Shown: piece by piece, positions 7,565 to 16,283 of the stretch
Numbering within the stretch: the stretch's first letter is position 1
How the letters are laid out: the number at the start of each line of letters is the position of its first letter
Source of the DNA: PBB1 sp965229345
GTDB taxonomy: Bacteria; Pseudomonadota; Gammaproteobacteria; Burkholderiales; Burkholderiaceae_C
Length of the DNA: 64,000 nucleotides
Assembly (NCBI GenBank): GCA_965229345.1
Contig: OZ245872.1
Coordinates: forward strand, 248,001-312,000
Reading direction: 5' to 3'
The notes under the pieces: model-generated
Database searches by the model: none
Told to the model about the DNA's origin: nothing
The model's input: the letters and a program-made list of their open reading frames with translations, nothing else
Made by a program: the position numbers and the translations under genes

Positions 7565-8511
7565 ACGCCTTCCCAACCGCCACGTCCGCAGCGGCCACGT
7601 CTGCGGCCCCCACCTCCACCGACAAAGCCACGCTGGAAGCCAACAAGCTCAGCAAGCGCCTGCATCGGCTGGTGGGCCAGGCGGTGATCGACTTCAACAT
7701 GATCGAAGAGGGCGATCGGGTGATGGTCTGCGTGTCGGGCGGCAAGGACAGCTACGCGATGCTCGACATCCTGCTGGGCCTGCAAAAGCGCGCGCCGATC
7801 CGCTTCGAGCTGGTGGCGGTCAACCTCGATCAGAAACAGCCCGGCTTCCCCGAGCATGTGCTGCCGGAGTACCTGGCCCGGGTCGGCGTGCCGTTCCACA
7901 TCGAGAACCAGGACACCTACTCGATCGTCAAGCGCGTGATCCCCGAAGGCAAGACGACCTGCGGGCTGTGCTCGCGGCTGCGCCGGGGCATCCTGTACCG
8001 GGTGGCCGGCGAACTGGGCGCCACCAAGATCGCACTCGGCCACCACCGCGACGACATCGTGCAGACGCTGTTCATGAACATGTTTTTCGGCAGCAAGATG
8101 AAAGGCATGCCGCCCAAGCTGGTCAGCGACGACGGCAAGAACATCGTGATCCGCCCATTGGCTTATGTGGCCGAGTCCGACCTCGAGCGCTGGGCCGAAC
8201 ACCGGCAATTCCCGATCATCCCGTGCACGCTGTGCGGCAACCAGGACAACCTGCAGCGGGTGCAGATCAAGCAGATGCTGCGCGAGTGGGACAAGCGGCA
8301 TCCCGGACGCGTCGAGAACATCTTCAGCGCCATGCAGAACGTGGTGCCGTCGCACCTGGCCGACCGGAACTTGTTCCCCTTCGCGAGTCTCCAAACGACG
8401 GGCATGGCCGATGCCAACGGTGATCGCGCGTTCGATGAAGACGACACCTGCGGCACCCCGCCAGTGGCGAACGCTGGCGCGGTGAAGCTGCACTGGATCG
8501 ACTCGCCCTGA
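7561..8511 (+). CDS. ttcA: tRNA 2-thiocytidine synthetase TtcA
   Basis: Fe-S-dependent, ATP-using enzyme that thiolates cytidine 32 of certain tRNAs. The P-loop S-G-G-K-D-S is at residues 59-64. The C-G-L-C pair (134 and 137) and the later P-C-T-L-C-G site (C222) match the three cysteines that hold the cluster. At 316 residues it fits the family, with a low-complexity alanine/threonine-rich N-terminal 25 residues that may be disordered. The H-H-R-D-D-I-V-Q-T segment, also typical, follows the first cysteine pair. Translationally coupled to the upstream SDR gene by a four-base overlap. Confidence 0.96.
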   Translation: MNAFPTATSAAATSAAPTSTDKATLEANKLSKRLHRLVGQAVIDFNMIEEGDRVMVCVSGGKDSYAMLDILLGLQKRAPIRFELVAVNLDQKQPGFPEHVLPEYLARVGVPFHIENQDTYSIVKRVIPEGKTTCGLCSRLRRGILYRVAGELGATKIALGHHRDDIVQTLFMNMFFGSKMKGMPPKLVSDDGKNIVIRPLAYVAESDLERWAEHRQFPIIPCTLCGNQDNLQRVQIKQMLREWDKRHPGRVENIFSAMQNVVPSHLADRNLFPFASLQTTGMADANGDRAFDEDDTCGTPPVANAGAVKLHWIDSP

Positions 8512-8525
8512 ACCGGAGGATCACC

Positions 8526-9140
8526 ATGCGCCGTCAGCTCGTCATGGCATTCGGCCTGGTCGCCCTGCTGGCGGCCGGCGGATGCACCACCCAGATCAGC
8601 AGCGATGTCTCGACTTTCGGCAGCTGGCCTGCCGATCGCCAGCCCGACACCTACGTGTTCGAGCGACTGCCATCGCAGCAGGATCAGCCCGATCAGCAGC
8701 GGATGGAAGACGCCGCGCGCGGCGCCATCGAATCGGCAGGCTTCAAGCCCGCGCCCGACGCCCAGAACGCCGACGTGGTGGTGCTGCTCGGCACACGCCT
8801 GGTGGCCAACCACTTTTCACCGTTCGACGACCCGATCTGGTGGAACAGCGGGTTGTACCGCCCGCGTTTCGGGCGCGCGGGATTTGTGGGCATCGGTGGT
8901 GGCTTCGGCCCCGGCTTCTCGTACGGCCCGGACGACACCTTGCGGCGCTATGTGCGCGAGGTGTCGGTGCTGATCCGTGATCGCAAGAGCGGCCGCGTGG
9001 TGTACGAGACACGTGCCAGCAGCGACGGTGTGTCGCCACTGACACCTGCGCTGATGACGGCGATGTTCCAGGCCGCGATGACGCCGTTTCCCGGCACCGA
9101 CGAGAAGGCGCGCAGCGTCACGACGCCCCTGCCGCACTGA
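8526..9140 (+). CDS. DUF4136 lipoprotein
   Basis: Predicted outer-envelope lipoprotein of 204 residues. A hydrophobic signal (residues 5-20) ends in the lipobox L-A-A-G-G-C, placing the lipidated cysteine near residue 21. The mature part has the DUF4136 layout: a T-F-G-S-W start, F-E-R-L-P, an A-I-E-S-A-G-F-K helix, and V-L-I-R-D-R-K-S-G-R-V-V-Y-E-T-R near the end. A glycine- and aromatic-rich stretch sits around 110-140. Family function is unknown. An AGGAGG-like site (CCGGAGGATCACC) precedes the ATG. It is 14 bases after ttcA, and only six bases separate its stop from the convergent lipoprotein gene. Confidence 0.85.
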   Translation: MRRQLVMAFGLVALLAAGGCTTQISSDVSTFGSWPADRQPDTYVFERLPSQQDQPDQQRMEDAARGAIESAGFKPAPDAQNADVVVLLGTRLVANHFSPFDDPIWWNSGLYRPRFGRAGFVGIGGGFGPGFSYGPDDTLRRYVREVSVLIRDRKSGRVVYETRASSDGVSPLTPALMTAMFQAAMTPFPGTDEKARSVTTPLPH

Positions 9141-9146
9141 TCCGCA

Positions 9147-10016
9147 TCATGGCCTGGCCTGCGCCGCCAGCGCCCGCGCATCGTCTTCCCAGTCTTTCAA
9201 CTGCTCGGCCGCCGCGCGGCGCTGCTCGGGTGTGGTCAGGTTGTGGACCTCGGCCGCGAACGCGCAATTGAACTGGATCAGCCGTTGCTGGTACGCGCGG
9301 TACTCGTCGACCGGTGAGACGCGCGAGCGCTGCGTCAGGGCGCGCAATGCCTCCACCGCCTGCGCAACGCTCGCCTGCTCGGCGCTCAGGCGCGCGAGCG
9401 TCTGCAGGGTGTCCTGCTGACGGCGGTGGCGCTCGGCGATCCAGCGCTCAGGGTCGAAGGGCGTCGAGGCGGCCAGCGCCGCAATGCGCTCGCGCTGGGG
9501 GCCGCTCATGCGACCGTAGATCTTCTCGATCAGTTCGAGCACGCGCTTGAGTTGCGCCCGGGATCGCACGTCAGCTCGGGGCTGCAGGTAGTTGTCGACC
9601 AGTTCCTCGTTGATCTCGGCATAGTGGTGTTCCAGATGCGCCAGCTGCTTCGGTGACAGACGCCGCGCCACCTCGGCCACGCCGGGCAGCGCGCGCTCCA
9701 GCGCCACGTCGACGCGGAGCTTGGCCGCGTCGAACCACTGGCAGGCCTGCTCTGCGGTGGCCGGCGCGGCGACCTGCTCACGGGCCCTGGCGAGCAAGCC
9801 GGCGTACACCGGCAGCTCGACGCGCCGATGCCACTGAAACCAGTCCTCGATGGCCTCGTGGGCGCGCTCGGACTGGTCCCCCTTGAAATCGACATACCCG
9901 TCGAGCCACCAGTACGCCAGATCGGGCGCGTGGTTGTAGCCCAGACGCACCGCACTGCAGCCCGTCATCAGCCACGCGCAGCACAGCAGCCACAGCGCGC
10001 GGCGCCACCCGTGCAC
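9147..10016 (-). CDS. DUF6279-like lipoprotein
   Basis: Predicted lipoprotein of 289 residues. A hydrophobic run (L-W-L-L-C-C-A-W) ends in the lipobox L-M-T-G-C. The mature protein begins S-A-V-R-L-G-Y-N-H-A-P-D-L-A-Y-W-W-L-D-G-Y, typical of DUF6279 proteins, and is otherwise helical, charged and glutamine-rich. Function is unknown. The start is GTG at 10016; no ATG lies between it and the lipobox, and longer frames would run into glmU. The 79-base gap to glmU should hold divergent promoters; a GATAAT hexamer near 10056 is the only candidate seen. Confidence 0.75.
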   Translation of the reverse strand: MHGWRRALWLLCCAWLMTGCSAVRLGYNHAPDLAYWWLDGYVDFKGDQSERAHEAIEDWFQWHRRVELPVYAGLLARAREQVAAPATAEQACQWFDAAKLRVDVALERALPGVAEVARRLSPKQLAHLEHHYAEINEELVDNYLQPRADVRSRAQLKRVLELIEKIYGRMSGPQRERIAALAASTPFDPERWIAERHRRQQDTLQTLARLSAEQASVAQAVEALRALTQRSRVSPVDEYRAYQQRLIQFNCAFAAEVHNLTTPEQRRAAAEQLKDWEDDARALAAQARP

Positions 10017-10095
10017 GCGCTGCGGTACGGCGGTGGCCGGCCCACCGATAATCGCGCCCGGCACGCAGGCTGCACGGGACTCAGGGGAACGGGAC

Positions 10096-11484
10096 ATGGC
10101 GTTGGACATCGTGATCATGGCGGCAGGCAAGGGCACCCGGATGAAGTCGGACCGCCCCAAGGTGCTGCACGAACTGGCCGGGCTCAGCTTACTGGAGCAT
10201 GTGCTCCACACCGCCGGTGAGGTGGCTGCCGACCGCATCGTGGTCGTCACCGGCCACGGCGCCGAGCAGGTGGAGGCCTCGGTCAGAGCCCCGAATCTGC
10301 AATTCGTTCGCCAGAGCCCACAGCTCGGCACCGGGCACGCGGTGCAGCAGGCTGCACCGCAGCTGCACAGCGACGGGATCACCCTGATCCTGAACGGCGA
10401 CACCCCACTGATCCAGGCCGCAACGCTGCGCGCGCTGGTGGCGGCCTGCGCCGGTGACAAGCTGGCGCTGCTGACGGTGACGCTGGCCGACGCCACCGGT
10501 TACGGCCGCATCCTGCGCCGCACGGCGGCGGACGGCAGCTCGACAGTGCAGGCGATCGTCGAGCACAAGGACGCCACCCCCGAACAGCGCGCGATCACCG
10601 AGGTCTACACCGGCGCGATGGCCGCACCCACGGCGCTGCTCAAGCGCTGGCTGGCCCGCCTGGACAACCGCAACGCCCAGGGCGAGTACTACCTGACCGA
10701 TGTGGTCGCCTTCGCGGTGGCCGATGGCGTGCCGGTGGTGGCCGCGCAGCCGCAGCGCGCCAGCGAGGTGCTGGGCGTCAACAGCCCGCAACAGCTGGCT
10801 GAACTCGAACGGCTGTGCCAGCGTGACCGGGCCGATGCGTTGATGAGCGCCGGCGTGCGCCTCGCCGACCCGGCGCGCATCGATGTGCGCGGCCAATTGC
10901 AGTGCGGCGTCGATGTGAGCATCGATGTGAACTGCGTGTTCGAGGGCACGGTGTCGCTGGGCAGCCGAGTCCAGGTGGGCGCGAACTGCGTGATCCGCAA
11001 CGCCGTGATCGGCGACGACGTGGTGATCCACCCCTACACCCACATCGATGGCGACACGCTGGGCGTGACGGTGGGCCGCGGCTCGCTGATCGGCCCTTAT
11101 GCCCGCCTGCGCCCCGGCGCCGTGCTGGGCGCGGAGGTGCACATCGGCAATTTCGTCGAGGTGAAGAATTCGACACTGGCCGATGGCGCCAAGGCCAACC
11201 ACCTGGCCTACCTCGGCGACGCGACCGTCGGGGAACGGGTGAACTTCGGTGCCGGCAGCATCACCGCCAACTACGACGGTGCGAAGAAGCACCGCACCGA
11301 GATCGGCGCCGATGTGCACGTGGGCAGCAACTGCGTGCTGGTGGCGCCGGTCACGATCGGCGATGGCGCCACCATCGGCGCGGGCTCGACGATCACCCGG
11401 CAGGCGCCCGGCGGACAGCTGACGGTGGTGCGCGGCCGGCAGGTGTCGCTGCCGACCTGGAAACGCCCGGTCAAGCCGGGCTGA
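10096..11484 (+). CDS. glmU: Bifunctional UDP-GlcNAc pyrophosphorylase / glucosamine-1-phosphate acetyltransferase
   Basis: Makes UDP-N-acetylglucosamine for peptidoglycan and lipopolysaccharide. The N-terminal uridyltransferase domain (about 1-230) starts with the M-A-A-G-K-G-T-R-M-K-S-D-x-P-K-V-L nucleotide loop. The C-terminal left-handed beta-helix (about 255-462) shows hexapeptide repeats and the acetyltransferase segment N-H-L-A-Y-L-G-D-A with N-Y-D-G. The 462-residue length matches the family. ATG 10096 follows GGGGAACGGG and gives the usual A-L-D-I-V-I-M-A-A-G N-terminus; an upstream in-frame ATG at 10033 adds 21 unconserved residues. Its 3' end overlaps the convergent DUF1853 gene by 14 bases. 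Confidence 0.96.
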   Translation: MALDIVIMAAGKGTRMKSDRPKVLHELAGLSLLEHVLHTAGEVAADRIVVVTGHGAEQVEASVRAPNLQFVRQSPQLGTGHAVQQAAPQLHSDGITLILNGDTPLIQAATLRALVAACAGDKLALLTVTLADATGYGRILRRTAADGSSTVQAIVEHKDATPEQRAITEVYTGAMAAPTALLKRWLARLDNRNAQGEYYLTDVVAFAVADGVPVVAAQPQRASEVLGVNSPQQLAELERLCQRDRADALMSAGVRLADPARIDVRGQLQCGVDVSIDVNCVFEGTVSLGSRVQVGANCVIRNAVIGDDVVIHPYTHIDGDTLGVTVGRGSLIGPYARLRPGAVLGAEVHIGNFVEVKNSTLADGAKANHLAYLGDATVGERVNFGAGSITANYDGAKKHRTEIGADVHVGSNCVLVAPVTIGDGATIGAGSTITRQAPGGQLTVVRGRQVSLPTWKRPVKPG

Positions 11485-12376
11485 CGAGGAACAGCGGCAG
11501 CGGGTCGACCTCATCGCCGCGCAGCACCATCGTGGCCAGCGCGGTGGGCGCATGGCCGAGGTGATCGGCCATGGCGTGCAAGGTGAGGCCGTCTGACGCC
11601 CTCGGTGGCCGCGGGCACATCCAGTCGTTGCGCGGCACCACGTGCCACACCGGCTCGTTGGCGGCCGGCAGCTCGGCCACACGATCGCGCTCGATCCAGC
11701 GACCCTGCAGGTGATCGGGATGCACCCCGGGCGTGCACGGCACCGGACGCCCGTGGCGATAGAACAGACGCCCACGCGTGCAGGCGGCCGGCGTCCACAT
11801 CTCCAGATCCCACGGCGGCGGCGGCCGATGGCGCAGCTGGCGGTCGAACAGCTTGCGCAGCTTGCTGTCGAAGGTTTCCACGCGGTCGGGGCCGATGAAG
11901 TCGGCGGCGCTCGCCTGCGGTCCGGTGGCGGTGCACAGGAAGAACTTGACCGCCAGTTCCCAGTGCCAGGCCTGGCCACGGGCGTCGTGCAGCAGGAAGT
12001 CAATCTCACCCACGGTGGTGCGATCACCTTGTGGTGTCAGGTCGCGCAGCGGGATGTTCGCTGCCACCAGGCGGTGGGTCGGACCGTGCCGCAGAAAGAA
12101 CGCCAGCAGCCGTTCTGCTCGTCGGCCCAGGCGCAACGACGGCGGCCGAGGCGACAACAGATCGGTGCCGCTCGATGCCGTGGCATGCACGGCATCGAAC
12201 AGCGCCTGCGGCGCACGGTCGATGCCCTCCAGCCACACCGAGATGGCGTCTTGCTCGGCGGCGCTGAACTGCTGCACCTGCGCCGAATGCGCGTCCGGCG
12301 CGGTGTCGAGCAGCGGCGGCGACAACAGCAGCCAACGCAGCTCGCGTGCGGCTTGCGCCGCCGCCTCAGGCACCAC
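11471..12376 (-). CDS. DUF1853 family protein
   Basis: About 301 residues, with the DUF1853 pattern R-D-L-R/E-L-R-W-L-L-x-S-P-P-L-L, L-G-R-R-A-E-R-L-L-x-F-F-L, the central E-I-D-F-L-L and W-H-W-E-L-A-V-K-F-F-L, and a tryptophan-rich C-terminal half. The E-I-D plus E-L-A-V-K spacing looks like a PD-(D/E)xK nuclease-type core, an inference from motif shape only. The start is probably GTG at 12376 (or 12373), overlapping the udg 3' end by about 11 bases, so it is the last gene of the tsaB-rimI-udg operon. It overlaps glmU tail-to-tail. Confidence 0.78.
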   Translation of the reverse strand: MVPEAAAQAARELRWLLLSPPLLDTAPDAHSAQVQQFSAAEQDAISVWLEGIDRAPQALFDAVHATASSGTDLLSPRPPSLRLGRRAERLLAFFLRHGPTHRLVAANIPLRDLTPQGDRTTVGEIDFLLHDARGQAWHWELAVKFFLCTATGPQASAADFIGPDRVETFDSKLRKLFDRQLRHRPPPPWDLEMWTPAACTRGRLFYRHGRPVPCTPGVHPDHLQGRWIERDRVAELPAANEPVWHVVPRNDWMCPRPPRASDGLTLHAMADHLGHAPTALATMVLRGDEVDPLPLFLVSPA

Positions 12377-13208
12377 GGGCCGCGTGCGTGGCAGACGCTT
12401 CGACGGTATCGAGCGCCAGGCAGAGGTCATCCCAGGCGCGGGCCTTTTCCGGCAGGTTGCGCAGCAGGTAGGCCGGGTGGTACGTGACGACCAGGGGCAC
12501 GCCCTGGTAGTGGTGCACGCGGCCGCGCAACTGGCCGATCGGCGCGGTGCTGCGCAGCAGGCTCTGCACCGCGAAACGGCCCATCGCAAGGATGATCTTC
12601 GGCTGCACCAGCTCGATCTGCCGGATCAGGAAACCTTCACAGCGGGCCAGTTCGTCGGGCGCGGGATTGCGGTTGCCCGGTGGACGGCACTTCAGCGTGT
12701 TGGCGATGAAGACCTGTCTGGCGGGATCAGCGGGGGCGGACGACTCGCCCGATCCGGCCGAGACGCCCGCCTGTCGGCTGAGCCCGATCGCGCGCAGCAT
12801 GTTGTCGAGCAGCTGGCCGGAGCGGCCGACAAAAGGTTCGCCGCGGCGGTCTTCCTCTTCGCCCGGCGCCTCGCCGACGATCATCCAGTGCGCCTGCGGG
12901 TGGCCGACACCGAACACCGTCTGCCGCCGGCTCTGGTGCAAGCTGCACGCGGTACAGGCCGCGACGGCTTCGCGCAGCGCGGGCCAGTCCATCGAGGCGA
13001 CAGCCCCCGGAGCCCGGGCCATCGCTGGCGGCGACACGATGTCGGGCGACGGCGCAGCGGTAGCGGGCTCCACAACCGAATGGCCCGTCGGGCGCGCGCC
13101 GACCGTCTCGGATGCCACCGCAACGGCCGGCTCTGGCGTCACTGGCACATCCCACACCCGCAGGCCCATCTCGGCCAGCATGGCGCGCTGGCGCTCCGTC
13201 CAGCTCAT
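12366..13208 (-). CDS. Uracil-DNA glycosylase, family 4 (Fe-S)
   Basis: Removes uracil from DNA to start base-excision repair. The catalytic part (about residues 80-270 of 280) has the first cysteine pair C-T-A-C, the water-activating motif G-E-A-P-G-E-E-E-D, the C-R-P-P-G-N-R-N-P segment carrying a further cluster cysteine, and the H-P-A-Y-L-L-R leucine-loop motif. These identify a type 4 enzyme with a 4Fe-4S cluster. The first 75 residues are proline/alanine-rich and look disordered. ATG 13208 overlaps the rimI stop (ATGA) and gives M-S-W-T-E-R-Q-R; longer frames run through rimI. Confidence 0.92.
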   Translation of the reverse strand: MSWTERQRAMLAEMGLRVWDVPVTPEPAVAVASETVGARPTGHSVVEPATAAPSPDIVSPPAMARAPGAVASMDWPALREAVAACTACSLHQSRRQTVFGVGHPQAHWMIVGEAPGEEEDRRGEPFVGRSGQLLDNMLRAIGLSRQAGVSAGSGESSAPADPARQVFIANTLKCRPPGNRNPAPDELARCEGFLIRQIELVQPKIILAMGRFAVQSLLRSTAPIGQLRGRVHHYQGVPLVVTYHPAYLLRNLPEKARAWDDLCLALDTVEASATHAARGA

Positions 13209-13693
13209 GCGGCGCCACCAGACACGTCCAGGCTCATCACCAGTGCATCTTCGCGACGGCCGGCTGCGGCCGGGTAGTAGCCGCGCCGCACGCCGATGTC
13301 GCGAAAACCGTAGCGCTGGTACAGCGCTCTCGCGCGCGGGTTGCTTTGTCTCACCTCGAGCCACAGTTGCATCGCATGGCGCTGTCGGCACAGATCGAGC
13401 AGTGCATCCAGCATGAACCGGCCGTGGCCCTGGCTCTGGGACTCGGGCATGACCGTCAGGTTCAGCAGGTGCATTTCATCGACGCCTTCCATCGCGACGA
13501 AGTAACCGATCACCTGGCCACGCCGGTCGCTGTCGAACAGCACCTGCGCCGGATAGCCCGAGGCGAGGGAGTCGATGAAGTTGCCGCGCGTCCACGGGAA
13601 CGGATAGGCCTCGTTTTCGATGGCCATCACCTCGTCGAGGTGGGCGGTCGTCATCCGCTCGAGCCGGCGGGCGTGGCGCAACACCGCATTCAT
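13205..13693 (-). CDS. rimI: Ribosomal protein S18 alanine N-acetyltransferase
   Basis: GNAT-fold acetyltransferase of 162 residues. It has the RimI layout: an early M-A-I-E-N-E-A-Y-P-F-P-W-T-R-G-N-F motif, the central L-L-N-L-T-V beta strand, an acetyl-CoA loop Q-S-Q-G-H-G-R-F-M (Q/R-x-x-G-x-G/A), and the C-terminal A-R-A-L-Y-Q-R-Y-G-F. It acetylates the N-terminal alanine of S18. It sits between tsaB and udg with four-base overlaps on both sides, the common tsaB-rimI pairing of proteobacteria. Confidence 0.93.
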   Translation of the reverse strand: MNAVLRHARRLERMTTAHLDEVMAIENEAYPFPWTRGNFIDSLASGYPAQVLFDSDRRGQVIGYFVAMEGVDEMHLLNLTVMPESQSQGHGRFMLDALLDLCRQRHAMQLWLEVRQSNPRARALYQRYGFRDIGVRRGYYPAAAGRREDALVMSLDVSGGAA

Positions 13694-14439
13694 GGCGACA
13701 CCGCTGGCGCCACGGTCGCCGCCAGTGCTTTGGCCGCCGCGCGCTCGGCCATCGTCTGCGCCACCTTGTCACGCAGGTACAGCGGCAGCGCCTCCGACGC
13801 ATCGACGGCACCGCCCTGCGCCCACAGCGCGGCCGCCAGCGGCAGCATCGCACGCGCGCGCGGCAGGGCCCGCGGCAGGCACAGGGCATCGCCACAGGCC
13901 AGCCGATCACCGAACACCGCGAGCGCCGTGCCGGCCACGGCGCGTGGCGCACGCTCACGCCAGCACTCGTTGAGCTGCTGCGGCGTGCACAGCCATGGGG
14001 CGGCGGCCAGCCGCCAGGCGCCCGCCTCGAACACCGCATGGGCGGCGTAGATTTCATCCATACGCGCATCCATCGCGACCCACACGTCGTCGATGGTCTC
14101 GCCGTCTGACAGCGTGCGCGCGTCTTCGGCCACCGCCAACAAGGTATCGATCGGCAGCACCGGCTTGTCGGCACCGAAGGCCAGCCCCTGCGCCACCGAG
14201 CAGGCGGTGCGCAAGCCGGTGAAAGCGCCCGGCCCGCGCCCGAAGGCGATGGCGTCGAGATCGCGCAAGCCGATGCCCGCCTGGGCCAGCAGATCCATCA
14301 CACCGGGAATCAGCGTCGACGAGGCCAGTGCCCCGCCCGCGGCCTCGTGCGACCAGACGCGATCCCCGAGCTGGAGCGCGATGCTCAGGTGCTCGGTCGC
14401 GGTGTCGAAGGCCAGGCAGGCGGTCAGTGGGGCAGGCAT
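13690..14439 (-). CDS. tsaB: tRNA t6A synthesis protein TsaB
   Basis: ASKHA-fold partner of TsaD and TsaE in the complex that attaches the threonylcarbamoyl group to A37 of ANN-decoding tRNAs. The N-terminal L-A-F-D-T-A-T-E-H-L-S-I-A-L phosphate loop and the G-P-G-A-F-T-G-L-R-T segment (about 68-78) are typical. At 249 residues it fits the family. First gene of the tsaB-rimI-udg-DUF1853 operon; divergent from dacB across 85 bases. Another t6A enzyme, Sua5, is encoded about 3 kb away. Confidence 0.94.
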   Translation of the reverse strand: MPAPLTACLAFDTATEHLSIALQLGDRVWSHEAAGGALASSTLIPGVMDLLAQAGIGLRDLDAIAFGRGPGAFTGLRTACSVAQGLAFGADKPVLPIDTLLAVAEDARTLSDGETIDDVWVAMDARMDEIYAAHAVFEAGAWRLAAAPWLCTPQQLNECWRERAPRAVAGTALAVFGDRLACGDALCLPRALPRARAMLPLAAALWAQGGAVDASEALPLYLRDKVAQTMAERAAAKALAATVAPAVSP

Positions 14440-14524
14440 CGGACGAGTCTAGCCGCGGCCGATCGGGCTTGTTGCCAGCGGGCTTTCGGGGTGCGCGCAC
14501 GCACCCGCATGCGATCATTCCTGC

Positions 14525-15985
14525 ATGCTTGTGCGCGCGGGATCGATCGTTTGTCTGTGGCTGCTCGGCTGTCATGCAGCAGCCGCGCCGGTGGCGCCGC
14601 CAGCCGCATTGCCGCCCGATGTTGCAGCCGCGATGGACCGCGCTCGCGTGCCGCGCGAGGCGTTGTCGGCGGTGGTGCAGGAGCTCGGCCGCAACGCGCC
14701 TGCGCGCCTCGCGTGGCAGGCACAGGCGGCGGTCAATCCCGCCTCGCTGATGAAGCTGTTCACCACCTATGCAGCGCTCGACCTGCTGGGCCCGGCCTGG
14801 ACCTGGACCACGCCGGTGTGGCTGCAGGGCGCGTTGCCCAGCGGCAGCAACGGTGTGTTCGAGGGCGACGTGGTCATCAAGGGCAGCGGCGATCCGAAGC
14901 TGGTCGTCGAGCGTGTCTGGCTGCTGCTGCGCCGTTTGCAGCAGCTTGGTGTGCGCGAGATCCGCGGCGACATCGTGCTGGACCGCAGCGCGTTCGAGGT
15001 GCCCGAGCAGAGCCCTGCCGATTTCGACGGCGAGGCGCTGCGCCCGTACAACGTGCGCCCCGATGCGCTGCTGCTGAACTACAAGGCGCTGTCGTTCACC
15101 TTCACGCCCGACCCGGCGCATGGCATCGCGGTCATTTCCACCGAGCCCGCTCTGGAGGGCGTGCGCGCCGATGCCCGCGTGCCGCTGGCCGCCGGTGTCG
15201 GGGCCACCCAGTGCAACGACTGGCGCAGCGCCCTGCAGGCGGACTTTTCCGACCCGCTGCGGCTGCGCTTCAAGGGCCTGTATTCACCAGCCTGCGGCGA
15301 GAAGCAATGGCCGGTGGCCTATGCCGACCCGGCGCGCTACAACGAGCGGTTGCTCGCAGGCCTGTGGGCCGAGATGGGCGGCAAGCTGACGGGCAGCGTG
15401 CGCGACGGCGTGGCGCCAGCCACCGCGCCGACCTTCGAGCTGGCATCGCCACCACTGGCCGAGGTGATCCGCGACATCAACAAGTTCAGCAACAACGTGA
15501 TGGCGCAGCAGCTGTTCCTGACGTTGGCGCTGTCGAAGCGCGGCGCGGGCACACCAGACGGCGCACGCGAGGTGCTGCGCGGCTGGCTGGCCGAGCGCTA
15601 CGGCGAAGCGGGCCAGGCGGCGGTGATCGACAACGGCTCGGGCCTGTCGCGCGATACCCGCGTCAGCGCCGGGCTGCTGGCGCGGCTGTTGCAAGACGCT
15701 GCGGCCAGCGCGCTGATGCCGGAGCTGATGGCCTCACTGCCGGTGAGTGGCGTCGATGGCACGATGCGGCGCGCGCAGACGCTCACCGGCCGTGCGCACC
15801 TGAAGACCGGATCGCTGCGGGACGTGACGGCGGTGGCCGGCTACCTGCTGGCGCCGAGCGGGCGGCGGTATGTGCTGGTCGGCATCGTCAACCACCCGAA
15901 CGCATCGGCGGCCCGGCCCGCATTGGAAGCGCTGATCCAGTGGGCCGCCAGCGAGGGTCAGGCCGCAGGCCCGGATCGGAAATGA
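14525..15985 (+). CDS. dacB: D-alanyl-D-alanine carboxypeptidase/endopeptidase (PBP4)
   Basis: Periplasmic peptidase of family S13 that trims or cuts peptidoglycan cross-links. All three active-site motifs are present: S74-x-x-K77 (S-L-M-K), S322-N-N324 and K427-T-G429. The large insertion between the first two motifs is typical of PBP4. At 486 residues it matches the family. An N-terminal signal ends around C-H-A-A-A-A; the L-L-G-C inside it resembles a lipobox but has leucine where a small residue is expected, so ordinary Sec cleavage is preferred. Divergent from tsaB; the SemiSWEET gene follows after four bases. Confidence 0.95.
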   Translation: MLVRAGSIVCLWLLGCHAAAAPVAPPAALPPDVAAAMDRARVPREALSAVVQELGRNAPARLAWQAQAAVNPASLMKLFTTYAALDLLGPAWTWTTPVWLQGALPSGSNGVFEGDVVIKGSGDPKLVVERVWLLLRRLQQLGVREIRGDIVLDRSAFEVPEQSPADFDGEALRPYNVRPDALLLNYKALSFTFTPDPAHGIAVISTEPALEGVRADARVPLAAGVGATQCNDWRSALQADFSDPLRLRFKGLYSPACGEKQWPVAYADPARYNERLLAGLWAEMGGKLTGSVRDGVAPATAPTFELASPPLAEVIRDINKFSNNVMAQQLFLTLALSKRGAGTPDGAREVLRGWLAERYGEAGQAAVIDNGSGLSRDTRVSAGLLARLLQDAAASALMPELMASLPVSGVDGTMRRAQTLTGRAHLKTGSLRDVTAVAGYLLAPSGRRYVLVGIVNHPNASAARPALEALIQWAASEGQAAGPDRK

Positions 15986-15989
15986 CCCC

Positions 15990-16271
15990 GTGAACCCGCG
16001 CGACTGGATCGACCTGCTGGGCTACGCTGCCGCGTCGCTGACCACGGTGTCGTTCATTCCGCAGGCCTGGCTGAGCTTTCGCACCGGCGATGTCAGTGGC
16101 ATCTCGCTCGGCATGTACAGCTGCTTCACCGTGGGCGTCGCGCTGTGGCTGGCCTACGGCGTGGTGCTGGGCGCCTGGCCCATCGTCGTCGCCAATGCCA
16201 TCACGCTGGTGCTGGCACTGGCGATCCTTGGAATGAAATTGCGCGGCCGGCGGCTCAGACCGCCCGGCTGA
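15990..16271 (+). CDS. SemiSWEET-family membrane protein
   Basis: 93-residue protein with three transmembrane helices (about 8-27, 40-60, 66-85), the SemiSWEET/PQ-loop architecture. The first helix carries T-T-V-S-F-I-P-Q-A-W, the proline-glutamine loop motif, and the second A-L-W-L-A-Y-G. Such proteins dimerise and move sugars or related small molecules; the substrate here is unknown. The start is GTG at 15990, four bases after the dacB stop. It ends 12 bases from the convergent SGNH lipoprotein gene. Confidence 0.88.
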   Translation: MNPRDWIDLLGYAAASLTTVSFIPQAWLSFRTGDVSGISLGMYSCFTVGVALWLAYGVVLGAWPIVVANAITLVLALAILGMKLRGRRLRPPG

Positions 16272-16283
16272 CCCGCCAGCGCG

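Noticed and set aside
10189..12027. 612-codon minus-strand frame across glmU and DUF1853
   Set aside because: The N-terminal and C-terminal halves are shadows in the wrong frames of glmU and the DUF1853 gene.
14525..14590. Lipobox-like L-L-G-C in the DacB signal
   Set aside because: Leucine at the -2 position is rare in true lipoboxes and A-A-A-A after it fits ordinary signal cleavage.
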